Shown here: one piece after another, positions 25,701-37,512 of the stretch
Layout of the letters: every line of letters starts with the position of its first letter
How positions within the stretch are numbered: position 1 is the stretch's first letter
Assembly (NCBI GenBank): GCA_032358165.1
Contig: JAALGY010000059.1
Span: 868,001 to 932,000 of the forward strand
Source of the DNA: Diplosphaera chodatii
Taxonomy: Eukaryota > Chlorophyta > Trebouxiophyceae > Prasiolales > Stichococcaceae
Reading direction: 5' to 3'
Length of the DNA stretch: 64,000 bases
Program-made: the position numbers and the translations under genes
Notes under the pieces: model-generated
Database searches by the model: none
Seen by the model: only the letters and a program-made list of their open reading frames with translations
What the model was told of the DNA's origin: nothing

Positions 25701-28625
25701 GAGCTGCTGCTGTGCAAGCGTGTGGAGCGACCGCTGCGGGGAGAGCCGTTCGCTCAGAACTGCTTGCAGCGCACTGCTTGCCACTCATCCACCGTGTGTC
25801 GTTGGAACGCATGTGTACGTACCGTGCTGCCGCCTGTGACATGCAGGTCAAGTGGCCGAAGACGCTGCTGGTGGTGAGTCACGCGCGAGAGTTCCTGAAT
25901 GCCATCACCACCGACACCATCCACCTGCACTCGCGGAAGCTCACCACGTACAAAGGTGCGGCTCATGTAGTAAAGGCAGTCAGTATGGTGGCACCAAGGA
26001 GCAAGGCATGGGATGTGTGCAGCAGAGCTGCCAGGACACTCTCAAGCCGTGCTCCTGCCATTGGCAGGGAACTACGCGGTGTTTGAGAAGACGGCGGCAG
26101 AGCGGCTGCGCAACCTGCGGAGCAAGATCGAGTCGCAGGAGGCCCACCGCAAGCACGTCCAGGTGATGTCAGCCTCTGAGGCTGCACGACCTGGGGCAGG
26201 ATGCCAGCAGTACCTATGAGACGGTGGGCTGCGCTTCCAGAGCCTCGTAAAGGTCTCAACGCGTCCCTATGGTGTGCAGGCGTTCATCGACAAGTTCCGC
26301 TTCAACGCCAAGCGGGCGAGCATGGTGCAGTCCCGCATCAAGGCCCTCAACCGGCTGGAGGACGTCGGGTGAGCCGGCTGTCTGGCTGAATGCAGACGCA
26401 CACCTCTGCACTGCACTGCTGCGCTGCAACCAGATCAGCCCCAGCACCTGGGACTAGACCACCCTGTGCTGTCAGCATCGGCAATGTGCTGCTGTCTATT
26501 CCTAGTCTATAGCAAAATGTTTCTGTCCTACAACCTGCTGCCACCCAATCCCGCATCGGTAGGCAGCCAGGGTTTGTGTGGTGTTTTGCAGCTTCATCGA
26601 GGAGGACCCGGACTACCAGTTCCGCTTCCCGGAGCCCGACACCGTGTCCCCGCCCATCCTGGGCTTCCACGATGTGTCGTTCGGCTACCCGGGCGGCCCG
26701 CGGCTGTTCCGCAACCTCAACTTCGGCATCGACATGGAGTCTCGTTTCGCCATGGTCGGCCCCAACGGTGAGCCAACAGCCGTGGTCGAACGAACAGCGG
26801 CAATGACTGCAAAGGCTGCACCACACCTGAAGACAGCGTGTGCTGGCAGCCAAGTGGAAGCCGGATGTTGCAAAGATATCAGGGACACTGTGCAGCTCAC
26901 AGTCCGTCTCCGAGCCGTCGCCGGCGATCGACTCATGTCACGGCTGCCATCATCAGCGCGCTGTGATGGGTGATGTTCCTTGCGTGGCAGGCATCGGCAA
27001 GTCGACGCTGCTGAATCTGATCGGCGGGACCCTGGAGCCGACGGTCGGCCACATCACCCGCAATGCCAAGGTGCAAGCCGGCAGCACGGCCTGCTGGTCT
27101 CTTCGTGACCTACTGTCCATCGTCAGGGGGGTTTGCCGTCCCTGGGGAGCATGCCACGGCATCAGCATTGGCGGCGCCTGCGGCACTATGGAGGTACTGC
27201 CGTCTGTGTGCACACAGCTTGCGTGACCCCGACAAGGCAGAATACCTGTGCTGTTATGCGCAGGTGCGCATGGCCACGTTCAGCCAGCACCACGTGGACG
27301 GGCTGGACCTGGCGCTGACGCCGCTGCAGGCCATGATGCGCACCTTCCCAGACGTCAAGGACGAGCCGCTGCGGTGCCGCCCCGCCACCCTTCTCCCGCA
27401 CTGTGTGCTTGAACAATGTTCCTTTTCACCCTGTGCACCCTGTGTGTTGCGTGCGGCGCTGACTCTTGGCGCCAGGCTGCGGTGTGTGGCCAGGCCGCTG
27501 TTGGTATTGCACATCTGTGCACACTGCTGAGCGTGTTGGTGCGCTGATCTGATCGTTGAGTGGCTCTGCAGGTCGCACCTCGGGTCCTTCGGCATCGGCG
27601 GCGAGCTGTGCATGCAGCCGATGTACACGCTCAGCGGGGGGCAGGTGCGCGGGTGTGCAGCCGTGCACGTCGGCAGGGACCAATTCCAACCCAAAAGCAG
27701 AGGGGTGCTCCTGTGCATCGTGACCGCAAGGAGGCTGCGCTGCATGCCATTGGGCTGCACTGAGCCTGGATGAGGATGGCCATGCATGTCCTGCGTCCTG
27801 CTGCAAAGTGGCCTCATACTCTCTCCCTGAGGGAAGTCACCTTTCTGCCTGCAGAAATCGAGGGTGGCGCTGGCGCGCGTGACGTGGACGAAGCCGCACA
27901 TCCTGCTGCTGGATGAGCCGTCCAACCACCTGGACATCGACGCTGTGGAGGCGCTCATTCAGGTGGGGCGTCAAACCGGTGCCAGTGGCACTGCATGTTG
28001 CGTCAGAGCCGCATGCCGTGCTGCTGCGGTGCCCTACTTGCTTCCGCCATGCAGGGGGGCAGCACATGAGCGTGTATGCTATCAGCAAGCTATGTTGATA
28101 CTGTGACAGCAGCCAGGACCGGCGCAGCATGCATGTCTGCAAAGCAGTCCAGGATGGTTCCAGAACTGACCCGCGGCCTTGTTGATACTCCGCTGCAGGG
28201 CCTGGCGCTGTTTCGGGGCGGGGTGCTCATGGTGTCGCACGACCAGCACCTCATCGAGAGCACCGTGGACGAGCTGTGGGCGGTGGAGCAGGGCACAGGT
28301 GCGACGTGCCGCCGGTCAGAAGCGTGCCTCACAAATTGCGGCCCTGGAGCGGGCACGCCCAGGCTGCGTGGTGGATGCTGCGCAACCTTGGAGCCGGCCG
28401 TAGCAACAGGAGGGCTTGCTTGGGGCCAGCTTCTGTGACAGCGTGTGGTAGACTGGCCTGCAGCAACAGGCCGGGGGCTGCGTTGACCCCGCCTCGCGAC
28501 CCAGTTTCGGGCCTGACGCCGTGCCCGGCTGCCCTGCAGCGACGCCGTTCCACGGGACGTTCGAGGAGTACAAGGCGCGGCTCAGGGCGCACTCAGCAGC
28601 GCAGAAGGGGCCCCAGCGCATGTAG
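22724..28625 (+). CDS. ABCF-family ATPase, GCN20/ABCF3 type
   Basis: These soluble tandem ATP-binding proteins act on ribosomes or translation control (yeast GCN20 with GCN1) and have no membrane domain. Twenty exons splice with every phase closed: 22724-22873, 23039-23150, 23254-23344, 23508-23625, 23747-23929, 24073-24156, 24361-24453, 24715-25008, 25208-25356, 25556-25646, 25847-25955, 26068-26162, 26280-26368, 26592-26767, 26991-27070, 27264-27373, 27572-27644, 27855-27962, 28199-28298 and 28540-28625. The sum is 2391 bases, or 796 residues. ABC1 has Walker [10 protein letters not shown], signature [13 protein letters not shown] and Walker [13 protein letters not shown]. The linker is [23 protein letters not shown]2 has [22 protein letters not shown] and [12 protein letters not shown]. 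The N-terminal helical region ([11 protein letters not shown]) fits the GCN20/ABCF3 branch. Exon 24715-25008 inserts a mostly Ala/Ser/Gln low-complexity stretch into ABC1. A possible extra exon, 24241-24315, is described in the findings. Confidence 0.95.
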
Positions 28626-28772
28626 AGCCCTGCAGGCGCAAGCGCCGCAGACAGGAGCAGCTGCTGCAGGGGAGGGTGGTGCGCTCAAGGCGCACTCACC
28701 AGTGCAGGAGGAACCTCAGTGCATATAGAGGCGTGCAGGCGCAAGCGCCATGCGCAAGGGGAAGGTGGTACG
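28581..28772 (+). repeat. Imperfect ~100-bp tandem duplication spanning the ABCF stop codon
   Basis: Copy 1 starts at 28581 (CTCAGGGCGCACTCAG), inside the last ABCF exon, and runs past the stop. Copy 2 starts at 28684 (CTCAAGGCGCACTCAC) and repeats the same order. Both copies end with TGCAGGCGCAAGCGCC followed by a GGGGA-GGTGGT element. Copy 2 is slightly shorter and diverged. It lies in the 3' flank or 3' UTR. Confidence 0.75.
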
Positions 28773-29978
28773 GAGACAGCTTCAGCTACTCGTGAGGATC
28801 CCAAACATTGGTACTGCAGCTGTGGCTGGTGCTTGCAGGCAGCTGTTTGACGCGCGCGGCAACATGCAGCCAATGGAAGTGCCTGATGTTACTTGTTGCT
28901 TGTAGACTGGCAAGCAGCTGGATGTGCACTCCAGACCCCCAGAGTATATCTGACCAGCACACGACCGTTCTGCGAACTATGATTTGTCAACTGGGTACGA
29001 AACCGCGCTCTGTCCTGGTGATGCAAGGGGGCATGGGCAGCTGGCTGAGGGCATGCGGGGGATCTTTCCACGACTGGACTTTCGGAAGTGCACTGCACAG
29101 CCATTCCGGCGGGTTGTCCGCGCAAACTATCAGCATAAGCATTGCAGCCTCCTTGACTGCGGCTGCTGCACACACGCAACGCTTGCTGGCGTGTGACTTT
29201 TCAAAAGGTGCGCTTGGCCTGTTGTGAGCAAGCTTTACGGGACGCTGCAGCACGCCGAACCTGCTGCGAGCTTGTCACATGCTCGCCAGGGTCTCCAATT
29301 GCCGACCGCGTCTTTTACCCCGTTGTTGAGCTACCCGTGGCCGAACATTCTTCGAGACCGAAACGCGGGACCCTGACATGCATGCATGTCGGTGTTGTCG
29401 CACGCTCGGCTTGCTTTCCTGGCGGGCCAAGCGGTGTCTGGACTCACACCGCAGCTTGAGATCAGATGAAACAGCTTGCCTGGTCTGTGCTGCTCGATCG
29501 TTCCCTTTCCCTACTCAACGCTACTACCATGGCGCAGACTGTCAGACAGACTGGGTGGCTGCATCCTTTAATCATGCTGACTGGCATGTCAAGCTGGCCT
29601 GCAGATGGTGCAGGCGAGCACGGCCACATATTTGAATGCACCATACAACTGCCTGCATGAGATGCGTCGCGTGCCTCGCGCCCAGTCAGGCTGCCATGAT
29701 GCCCCATGCGGATATTCAGCAGACAACAGGTGCAGCAGACCCATACAGCATCTTACCGGACGCGACCTGCATCAAAGGCGTTCTGCAATCAGTAGTATCC
29801 GATACACAGCGCGCAGCCCGCGGCTCGCAGGCCGCTGGGGCCAAACACTCGAGTGACCCTTGGGATGTCTTTGTGCACGTGTGCAGGACGCACGCTCAGC
29901 TGGGGCTGTGCAGAGGGGGCACCCCTGTTGCCTGGTGATCGGGCGTTTGCATCAGCTGCGCGGTCAGAGCCCGGCAGC
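28773..29978. other. Intergenic between ABCF and the LPMO gene
   Basis: 1.2 kb downstream of the tandem duplication. Composition is intergenic-like; short open frames on both strands show no exon bias or domain resemblance. It should contain the ABCF 3' end and the LPMO promoter. Confidence 0.5.
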
Positions 29979-31537
29979 ATGCTCGCTGTGTGGCTAGCCC
30001 TGGCAATTTTGCTGCTGGGCTGCTGCTTCCAAGGGGTCCAGGGCCACGGCTACCTGCAGGTGATCACTTTGAGTGGCCGATAACCTGCTTTCTGATGTGC
30101 GTCACAATCGTTTCGACCATGATTTCACTACTCTTCTCCGTGGGCATAAGCCAGATGGCCGGGATGTGCATCGCAGCGCTTCAAAAAGCTGACTGTAGCA
30201 CTTGATGCTCCCATACGCAGGTGCCGGCCGCACGCAACTGGCTGCCATCTGGCCAGAGAAGGAATGGCCAGTCGCCGCAGGGCTTCTACGGGCCCATGAA
30301 CCTGAACAGGTGGCCTGCCAGTCCACAGCTGCCCAGCAATGATGCTGGTCAATGCATGGGATGTCTGCCTGTCTGCACTGTATGTTGCGGTAGCTGCAGC
30401 GAAACATGATTCCAATACTCACCTGCTGCTCTGAATGTACGCAGACCCGGCAAGCCTCTTCGAGGCACGACGTGCGGCGGCGAGCATGTTGGCGACACCC
30501 GCTTTGAGGTCGGCGGCAAGTTTGCGCGGCGGCAGATCACAGGGACATACAAGGCCGGCTCGCTCATCAAGACCCGGGTCCACATCAGCATCAACCACTG
30601 GGGTGAGGCGCCTGCCCACCTGGGCGGTCCTACATGACTTCTGCCGGCACACCACGCAAGCTGCCGGCATGGGCTGCCACCGCCACAATCCATCATGTCT
30701 GTATGCACTCCCCGCCAGCAGTCCGACCCCAAAACGCTTAACACACTATGCTGAAATTGTGGCAACAATATAGTAGCACTGGTTAGTACTCGATGTTCGT
30801 CGCGCAGGCTACTTTGAGCTGCGGCTGTGCCCGCTGCGGGGCGCGTCGGACGCCGCCGAGCGGGCCGCCCTGTCGGAGTCCTGCTTCGCGAAGCACCCGC
30901 TGAAGGTCAAGCTGCCCGGCGGCAAGTACGGCACCAAGTACTGGATGTATCACCGGGGTGGGTGCCGCACTGCTCCCTCTAAACAGCTCACAGCTGTACA
31001 CTGCATCCGCTGACTGCTCTACTCGTATCTCTGTACATGGGCGGCACTGCAGAAGCAGGGGACATGCCAGCAGGTTGGGCGTCCGGAGGGCAAACGATGG
31101 TGAAAGGCCAGGCTGTCAAAACCTGAACTGCACCTGGGCGCAGGCGAGCCGTATGATGTGACCAGCACGTGGAGGCTGCCCAACGTCAAGTGCCCACGCT
31201 GCGTGCTGCAGTGGCGCTACATGACCGCGCACATGTGCTAGTGAGCGCCCGCAGCTGCCGTACCATATCAGAGGGAACACTGCGCTCAAGCTGCTGCTTC
31301 CAATGCCCTCACGTTCGTGCCTGCTTGCATAGCACATGTGGACATGGTGGCAGCATGAACATGGAGACTTTGCTGCCACCATGTCTGGTACCTGACTGCA
31401 GTCCGCCGGGCATCAACAAGGCGAAGATGGCCAGCCTGCTGCCGGGCGGCCGGCGCGCCTGCCCCAAGAACATCGGGAGCGTCTCGGCAATCCCGCCGGA
31501 GAAGTTCTGGAACTGCGCCGACATCCGCCTCACCTAG
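29979..31537 (+). CDS. Secreted AA15-like lytic polysaccharide monooxygenase
   Basis: Six exons splice perfectly: 29979-30059, 30221-30309, 30445-30602, 30808-30957, 31144-31240 and 31402-31537. They sum to 711 bases, or 236 residues. Residues 1-22 are a signal peptide (LALAILLLGCC...GVQG), and predicted cleavage leaves His23 as the mature N-terminus (HGYLQVPAARNW). LPMOs need this His for the copper 'histidine brace'. The second brace His is His108 in HISINHWGYFELRLCP, matching the ANHYG-type motif of AA15. The C-terminal blocks LPNVKCPRCVLQWRYMTAH and KFWNCADIRL also match AA15. There is no carbohydrate-binding module or anchor. Known AA15 enzymes oxidatively cleave cellulose and/or chitin. 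The substrate here is unknown; remodelling of the alga's own wall or attack on external chitin/cellulose are both possible. The nearest alternative is an AA10-type protein, which lacks the CADI-type C-terminus. Confidence 0.9.
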
Positions 31538-33538
31538 CACGCAGTGGTCGACAGCTGGTATGCAACGGTAGCTACAGCAGCGCTGATGTGGCGCTTGGCA
31601 ACAGCGGCATCCAGCAAAAGCACATCGCGGTCAGGCTGGGGCGGCAGGAACAAAACAGTGCCGGTACAGCGGTTATAGGAGCTATATAGCAAGCACTGGC
31701 AGGCAAAGCACACCACAGGCGCACAGCCACAGCGGCATAGTCAGCTCGATACCACGACAAAGCCGTCTGGTGGGTGCAGCAGGCAGAGTACACTTGGATT
31801 AGGATGCAGGTAATGTGGGCACTGGCTGGTCAACCCATCCAGCCATAGCCCGCCGGCCGTGCGATATGTGGACATGCTGCAGCACATACGACTGGAACCC
31901 TACCGAAAGCGCTGTGTACATATTTCTCATGCTGAAATACCTATCCGCGTGCAGCTCTTTGCAGCTTTGAACACCGGTCGGCAGCGCACTGTAGATGTGC
32001 GCGTGCACGGTGTACATTTGGTATTGTTCGTTTTGCCTACCTGCATGTGCAGCAGGGCCGAAGTCAGATTCGGAAGCATTCTTTGTGCCTGCGCAAGCGT
32101 GCCGCTTGCTTGCTCAAATGCCGCGTTGCTTTGGGTTTCTGCAAAGCAAGGCCGTCAAGGTCGTTACAGTAATTTTGGTATTCACTTTGGATTACGTGTT
32201 ATGAAGTGTATAGATGAAGTGTTGACACTGGTATTGTCTGCATATGTTTGTCAGGTTGTCGCTGCTGTAGGCGCCGAGTATGTCGCAATCAACCACACCA
32301 CTTTCCGGCCGACAGCACCCTCGCTCTCGCATAGGCACCTGTATATGCACAGGACCGCTCCATGCCGGGCAGGCGGCTGTGGTGAATGCCTGGCATGTGC
32401 TGCCCGGATCTGCTGCCACCTCGCTCTGAGACTACTATCGGCGCCGCCCTGGCTTCACTGCTACTTGCGGAGGCACCGGTCTGGTGGCTGCAGTGGAGGT
32501 CAGTCTTCGGCGCGCCGGGAAGCGTGCTCATCTGCAGAGCTGACCATCCTGCAACACCACCAGGGCAAGCTGTTCGCCACCATGCTCAGAAGCTGGCGGC
32601 GGCATGAGGCCTGTTGCGGCCATGAGGCAATTCTCGCGGGCTGACAGGGCATGCAGGGCTGAGTACGGTTGTGTGAATGACGTGCTACATATTGGTCAGG
32701 CCGCCACTGACATCCGCGCAACGGTTGCTGAGGTGCAGTGAACAGTGGACATACAGTTGTAGTATAGTTCTTACGTCTGTGACTTGCTCCACATGCCTGG
32801 TTGCTGCATGGTTGCTGATGGTTCCCACCAGAGTCACAGCAAGTAAGAGAGAGATGAGGCAAGACTATTAACACCAATACCAGTGTATATGGCAACAAAG
32901 CGAATGTGCATATATAGCGATGTTCCTAGCATCTGCTGCTGCATGCAGTCCCAGAATATTGAGCAAACCATAACGAGGACAGCACGACTGCACCCCATCT
33001 CACCCCATAAGCAGCATTTATGCGTGTTCAACTGAAGACCAGGTCGCGTGCCAAGGCTGCCAGAACCCAACCCAAAACTGATACCATCGTCAGCAAGATG
33101 ATATACTGGGAAGCACAGAGTTTAAAAAGCCCTCGCGCTTTACTTTTTAGCAATGCTCCTTGGCCGTCACGCCATTTGTGTGTGCTCATTCCATTGGATG
33201 TCACGGTGTTGTATTCTTCATGAGTCCTCCAATCTGGCCATGTTCAATCGCCAGCATTCGTATCCTTGTCGTGTGCTCTCAGAGTAGCATGTGTTGCCCA
33301 TTTAGCATGTGTTGCGGCTTCCTACATGTGCAGCGCTTCGACAGCTGCGCTCCAGTTGGCAGGGATGCGAACTGATGCGTCTGGCAGTGGCTGGAGCACC
33401 TGCAGCGGTCAGCATTGCAGCAATCAGCTGCACGTGCGCCAGCAGTGCTGCAAGCAATGCGGTTCCGCAGATTCACTTAGACGAACCTCTGTGATGCGCG
33501 CATATCATGATGCGATGCAGATCAACACATGGTCATTC
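31538..33538. other. Convergent intergenic region
   Basis: 2 kb between the stops of the LPMO (+) and pseudokinase (-) genes. It is more AT-rich than the flanking genes. A 261-codon + frame at 31859-32644 lacks G/C third-position bias, signal peptide and any domain, so I treat it as chance. It presumably holds two 3' UTRs. Confidence 0.5.
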
Positions 33539-36500
33539 TTAGGTTCCACAGTATACAAGCAGCCTGAGGCACTCTGCCACAGCACGAATGAAGATGGTGA
33601 CACCGAGGCGTCCCGCAGCAGTGACGTGGCGTGCCTGGGGATGCGCTGCTGCAGGGTGGGCGGCGATCCAGGGGTGCTGCAGGGCCTCGTCCAAGCTGAT
33701 GCGCAGGTCTGGGTCGGGGTCCAGCAGCCGCACAAGCAGGTTGCTGCATGCCGGCGTCACCTGCAGCATAAAAAAACACCTTAAACCTCCCCAACGGTCG
33801 CATGTGTGCCTTTGGAACTCAGCTGTATGCGGCAGGAGTGAGGCTGCGCTCTGTGATCCAACGATGCTGAGCTAGCTCATCAGAAGTATAGTAGGCGCTG
33901 CCGGATTTGGTATCAGGCATGGTGTGCTGCAGCAGCAGACCAGCAGCACGGCGGCTGATGCGTGCTCACCCCCACAAGTGCCTGAGCTTGACAAACCTAT
34001 GAACCCGGAACACAGCCATGCTAATCACTGCACCAGGGTGTGCAGCTGCCGCAGCAGCGGCGCCTGTGCCGGCACTGCTCCGACAGCTACATCCAGCAGC
34101 CCCGGGGCTCCTGCTCACCGAGCGGGCGGGGACCAGGAAGCGGCCGCCGAGGATGCGCTGGACCTTGATGTGCAGCCGCGCCAGGGGCGACAGCCGCGCC
34201 TCCCGCGCCGTCAGGAACGGAAACGCCCCCGCCAGCAGCATGTACATGATGACGCCGCAGCACCAGGCCGCGGCGTGCCGGGCCTCGTACGTGCGGCAGT
34301 GCAGCGCCTGCAGGTGCCACAAAGGTGCGGAGCCCGCTTGCCTTTGCTTGCACTCGTCATTGACGCGCCTGCAAGGATACTGCAGCCGATACTGTTCGGC
34401 TGCACTTGCTGATAGCGGAGCTCATTTCACACCTACACCCGTGAGTGTGTAGCGCCACAGCATGTCAGTCAGTAAATCATGTCTTGCAGAGACTGGGCGT
34501 CATCTCGATAAAGCACATAGCTTGACAGGCCATGACGGGCAGCACAGCAAGTGGACAGGGCGCTGGTAGGCAGCTGTGAAAGTCCAACAGAGCGCCCGCC
34601 AACCGCGCACCTCGGGGGCGTAGTACTTTGGCAGGCTGCCCGGCGCCTGCACATTCGACGACGAAGACGCGCCATCCCCGCCGCCGGCCCACCCGCACAG
34701 CAGCTTCACAGTGACGTCACCGGGGCTGTCCGGATTGGTGTGCAGCAGCACGTCGTCCAGCTGCACACGCAGCACCGCGCTGTGTTACGACCAGGGAGCA
34801 TTCATGACAGCTTCACTGTGGGGGAAGGTGGTGCAGCCGAGGTTGGCAGCTGTCGCTGCGCCTGGGGCGCATCTGCCAGCTGCGCAGCAGACTGGCTGGG
34901 CAGCAACGTGTGTGCTTTGACAGCTCAGCAGAGGCTGCCCGTGACACACACACATCTGTTAACTCCCCTGCAGTGACCAGATCTGTGTACACGACAGCCC
35001 TGGCTGCCCAGCCTGGCGGCAGGACTGCTTGCTGGAGAGCCTTCTACGACCTAAGGTCTTTATGTGTTTAAGCCACTGAGCTGCCTACCTTGATGCTGGA
35101 GGTGGCGCATCCGTTGTCATGTGCGAATTGCACAGCGTTCAGCAGCTGCTGCATCACACGCCTTGCGTCCGTCTCTGGGATGCCGGTGCCCTGCAGCGGC
35201 ACGTCGCACCACCACTGTCAGCGGGTAGCAAGCTGCTGCCGGGCACATCCGGTTGTCAGAGCCACACGTGTCCGGCACAGCACCCTGTGAGGGGTGTGTC
35301 GACAGTGTCAGGCGCAGGGCTCAGGTTGCAACTGCGACGCACGTTGTCCTGCATGTAGGCGGTGGTGTAGTCGCGCAGGCTGCCGCAGTTGGCCCACTGC
35401 ATCACCAGCGCCAGGCGCCCCGGCAGCGCGAAAACGTCCTGCGCGTGACGTGTGCTTGTTTGATAGTCGACATGGATGCTGTGCAGGGTGCAGCGAGCAG
35501 CGCTGCAGCATGGCTTGAACTTGCGCCGAGAAGTGCTGCACTGGAAGTTTGCGCTGGCTGCATCAGCCCACAGGGTTCTGTGCCCGCTCGTGATCGTTGT
35601 CCCGACCCCGGCACACCCTGACACCAGGCAGGTGAGCGGGCGGGAAGCGGAAAGTGGCACCGGGTCCCGGGGCGCGCACCAGCAGCTGCACGATGTGGGG
35701 GTGGCCCGCCGCGCGCTGGTGGAAGGCGAGCTGCCGCCGCACCGACGCCCCGTCCGCGGCCAGGCCGCCCGCCAGGAAGCGGATCGCCACGGGGTCGCCG
35801 CTCTCGGTGTCCAGGCACACGTCCACCGCGCCGCTGCTGAAGCGGCTGCAGCGTGCGTGGGCAGCAGACTTCAGCAGGGGCGTCACCACAGGGTGAGGCA
35901 GCACCACAGCTGCTGGGTCTGTCACGCGAGTGACACAACCAACCACCAGGATGACCGGCACCAGGCAGGCAGGCGTTGACAGCAGCCAAGGCAGCCAGCT
36001 TGCAAAGCGCTGGCAATGAATGCACCACCTGCGGAGGCCCAGCACATGCTGGTAGCGGTGCCCCGGCGGCAGCAGCTCTTGCGCGGCACGTGCGGATCCC
36101 GCGCCCTGCAGAGGTCAGTAGGCAGGCCTTCAATTTCCCCCCCAGCAGCAGCAGGCAAGGCCGTTTGTCACGCAGCAGCGTGCATGCATGGTGGCAGCAC
36201 TGCAGTCACCGCTGAGCATAGCATGCTTCAGGCTCAGAAACCCTGAACACTGTACTTTGAGTGCAGCATAACCAGGCACTTCCCAGGGAGCGACCAGGGT
36301 CAGCCCGGCAGAGACATGGTGCCCTTGCATGCACTGAGTTGCTGCAAATCGGAAAGTGGCGGGACAGACCGGACACGCGACAGGCAGACCCTGCTGCGGT
36401 GCGTGGGCAGAGCGACACTTGGCAGCCGGCGGCACCAGGGCACAGGTGGGCACCTCCTTTGTGGGCGGCTCCAACTTGAATAGGTGCAGCGGCGCGGGCA

Positions 36501-37512
36501 TCGCCAGCTGCACGACATCCTGGCAGCGGCAAGCTGCATCCGCGCCGCCAGAGGCCGACGCCGCCCCGCCGCCTGTGCCGCCGCCGCCGCTGCTGCTGCT
36601 GCGGCCCAGGCCTAAGCTGCCCCGGGCGGACAGGCCCGCGAGGCGCCGGGCGCTGTGGCAGGCGGCGCGGCGCAGCCGGAGGCTGATGCTGCGGACTGCT
36701 GATTCGCCGTCGCCCTGCGGGTAGGGCACGCCGCGGCTGCCCGCGCTGCCGGTGCGCAGCCAGTTGCCCAGGGCCGCGCCGCTCTGCTGCCCGCCAGCAG
36801 CGCTGCCACTCGCGGACTTGATGCTGCCGGACGGGAGCTGCGCATCGAGGCTGCGGGCGGAGCCGCCGCGGCCGCCCGCGCTGCTGGCGCGCAGCTGGCA
36901 CAGGCTGCCGGTCCTGCAGGTGCCCGGCGGGAGCGACGCGGCGCGCGCGGTGCTGCGGAGGCGGACGAAGGCGTCGATCGCCTCGAGGCGCGGCGACTGC
37001 GGCTCAGCAGAGGCGCTGCTGCCGCCGCCACAAATCGGGTCGCCGTTGCCGGTGCCAGGTGTGGTGGTGATGACCGCTGCTGTGACGCTGCGGTCTGAAG
37101 CTTGATGCGCAGCTTGTGAGATGCCCGCAGGCCGCGGCGCGCCCGCCGCCGCTGGTGTGACTACAGCAAAGGCGCTCGTAGCATGGTGCTGCCAGTCGCT
37201 GTGCGCCGAGTCGCCTCGAAAGGGGTTGGGCCCGCCGGCGTGCGGCCCGTTCCCGTGTGAGCCCTTTATGGCAGTACCGCTGCCTGTGTGGTCACTGAGC
37301 GACATGCCGGTCTTGGTGGCGGCAGCCGCGGCGCCCTCGCCGTGCTGCTGCGGCAGGCTTTCAGGTTGAAGATCCTGTTTGCATCCACTTGTCGCCAGGC
37401 GTTGCGGACGGCGTTTGGGAAGCCCGATGGGGAAGCCCGATACGCTGACAGGGCTGGCAGCCTCGCACGGCGGCGCTCCGACATCGCCGCACTCCAGGGC
37501 ATCCGACATCAT
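33539..37512 (-). CDS. SnRK-like pseudokinase with long low-complexity N-terminus
   Basis: The start is ATG 37512; an in-frame TAG lies just upstream. The first exon (to about 36.4 kb) encodes some 360 residues rich in Ser, Gly and Ala, without a domain. The kinase-like part uses exons 35845-35680, 35438-35343, 35190-35089, 34760-34611, 34307-34119 and 33760-33539, all in phase. Kinase landmarks are recognisable: VAIRFL, LALVMQWANCGSLRDY, ATSSIKLDDVLL, VKLLCGWAG, GSLPKYYAPE, WCCGVIMYMLLAGAFPF and RLLDPDPDLRISLDEALQHP. The C-lobe resembles SnRK/CAMK kinases. Catalytic residues are gone: the Lys of VAIK is Arg, HRD is TSS, the catalytic-loop Asn is Asp, DFG is CGW, and there is no Gly-rich loop GxGxxG. 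It is therefore probably a scaffold or regulatory pseudokinase. The junction between the N-terminal exon and the first kinase exon is unresolved. Confidence 0.85.

Noticed and set aside
31859..32644. 261-codon + ORF in the convergent intergenic region
   Set aside because: No third-position G/C bias, no signal peptide or domain, and the composition matches intergenic DNA.
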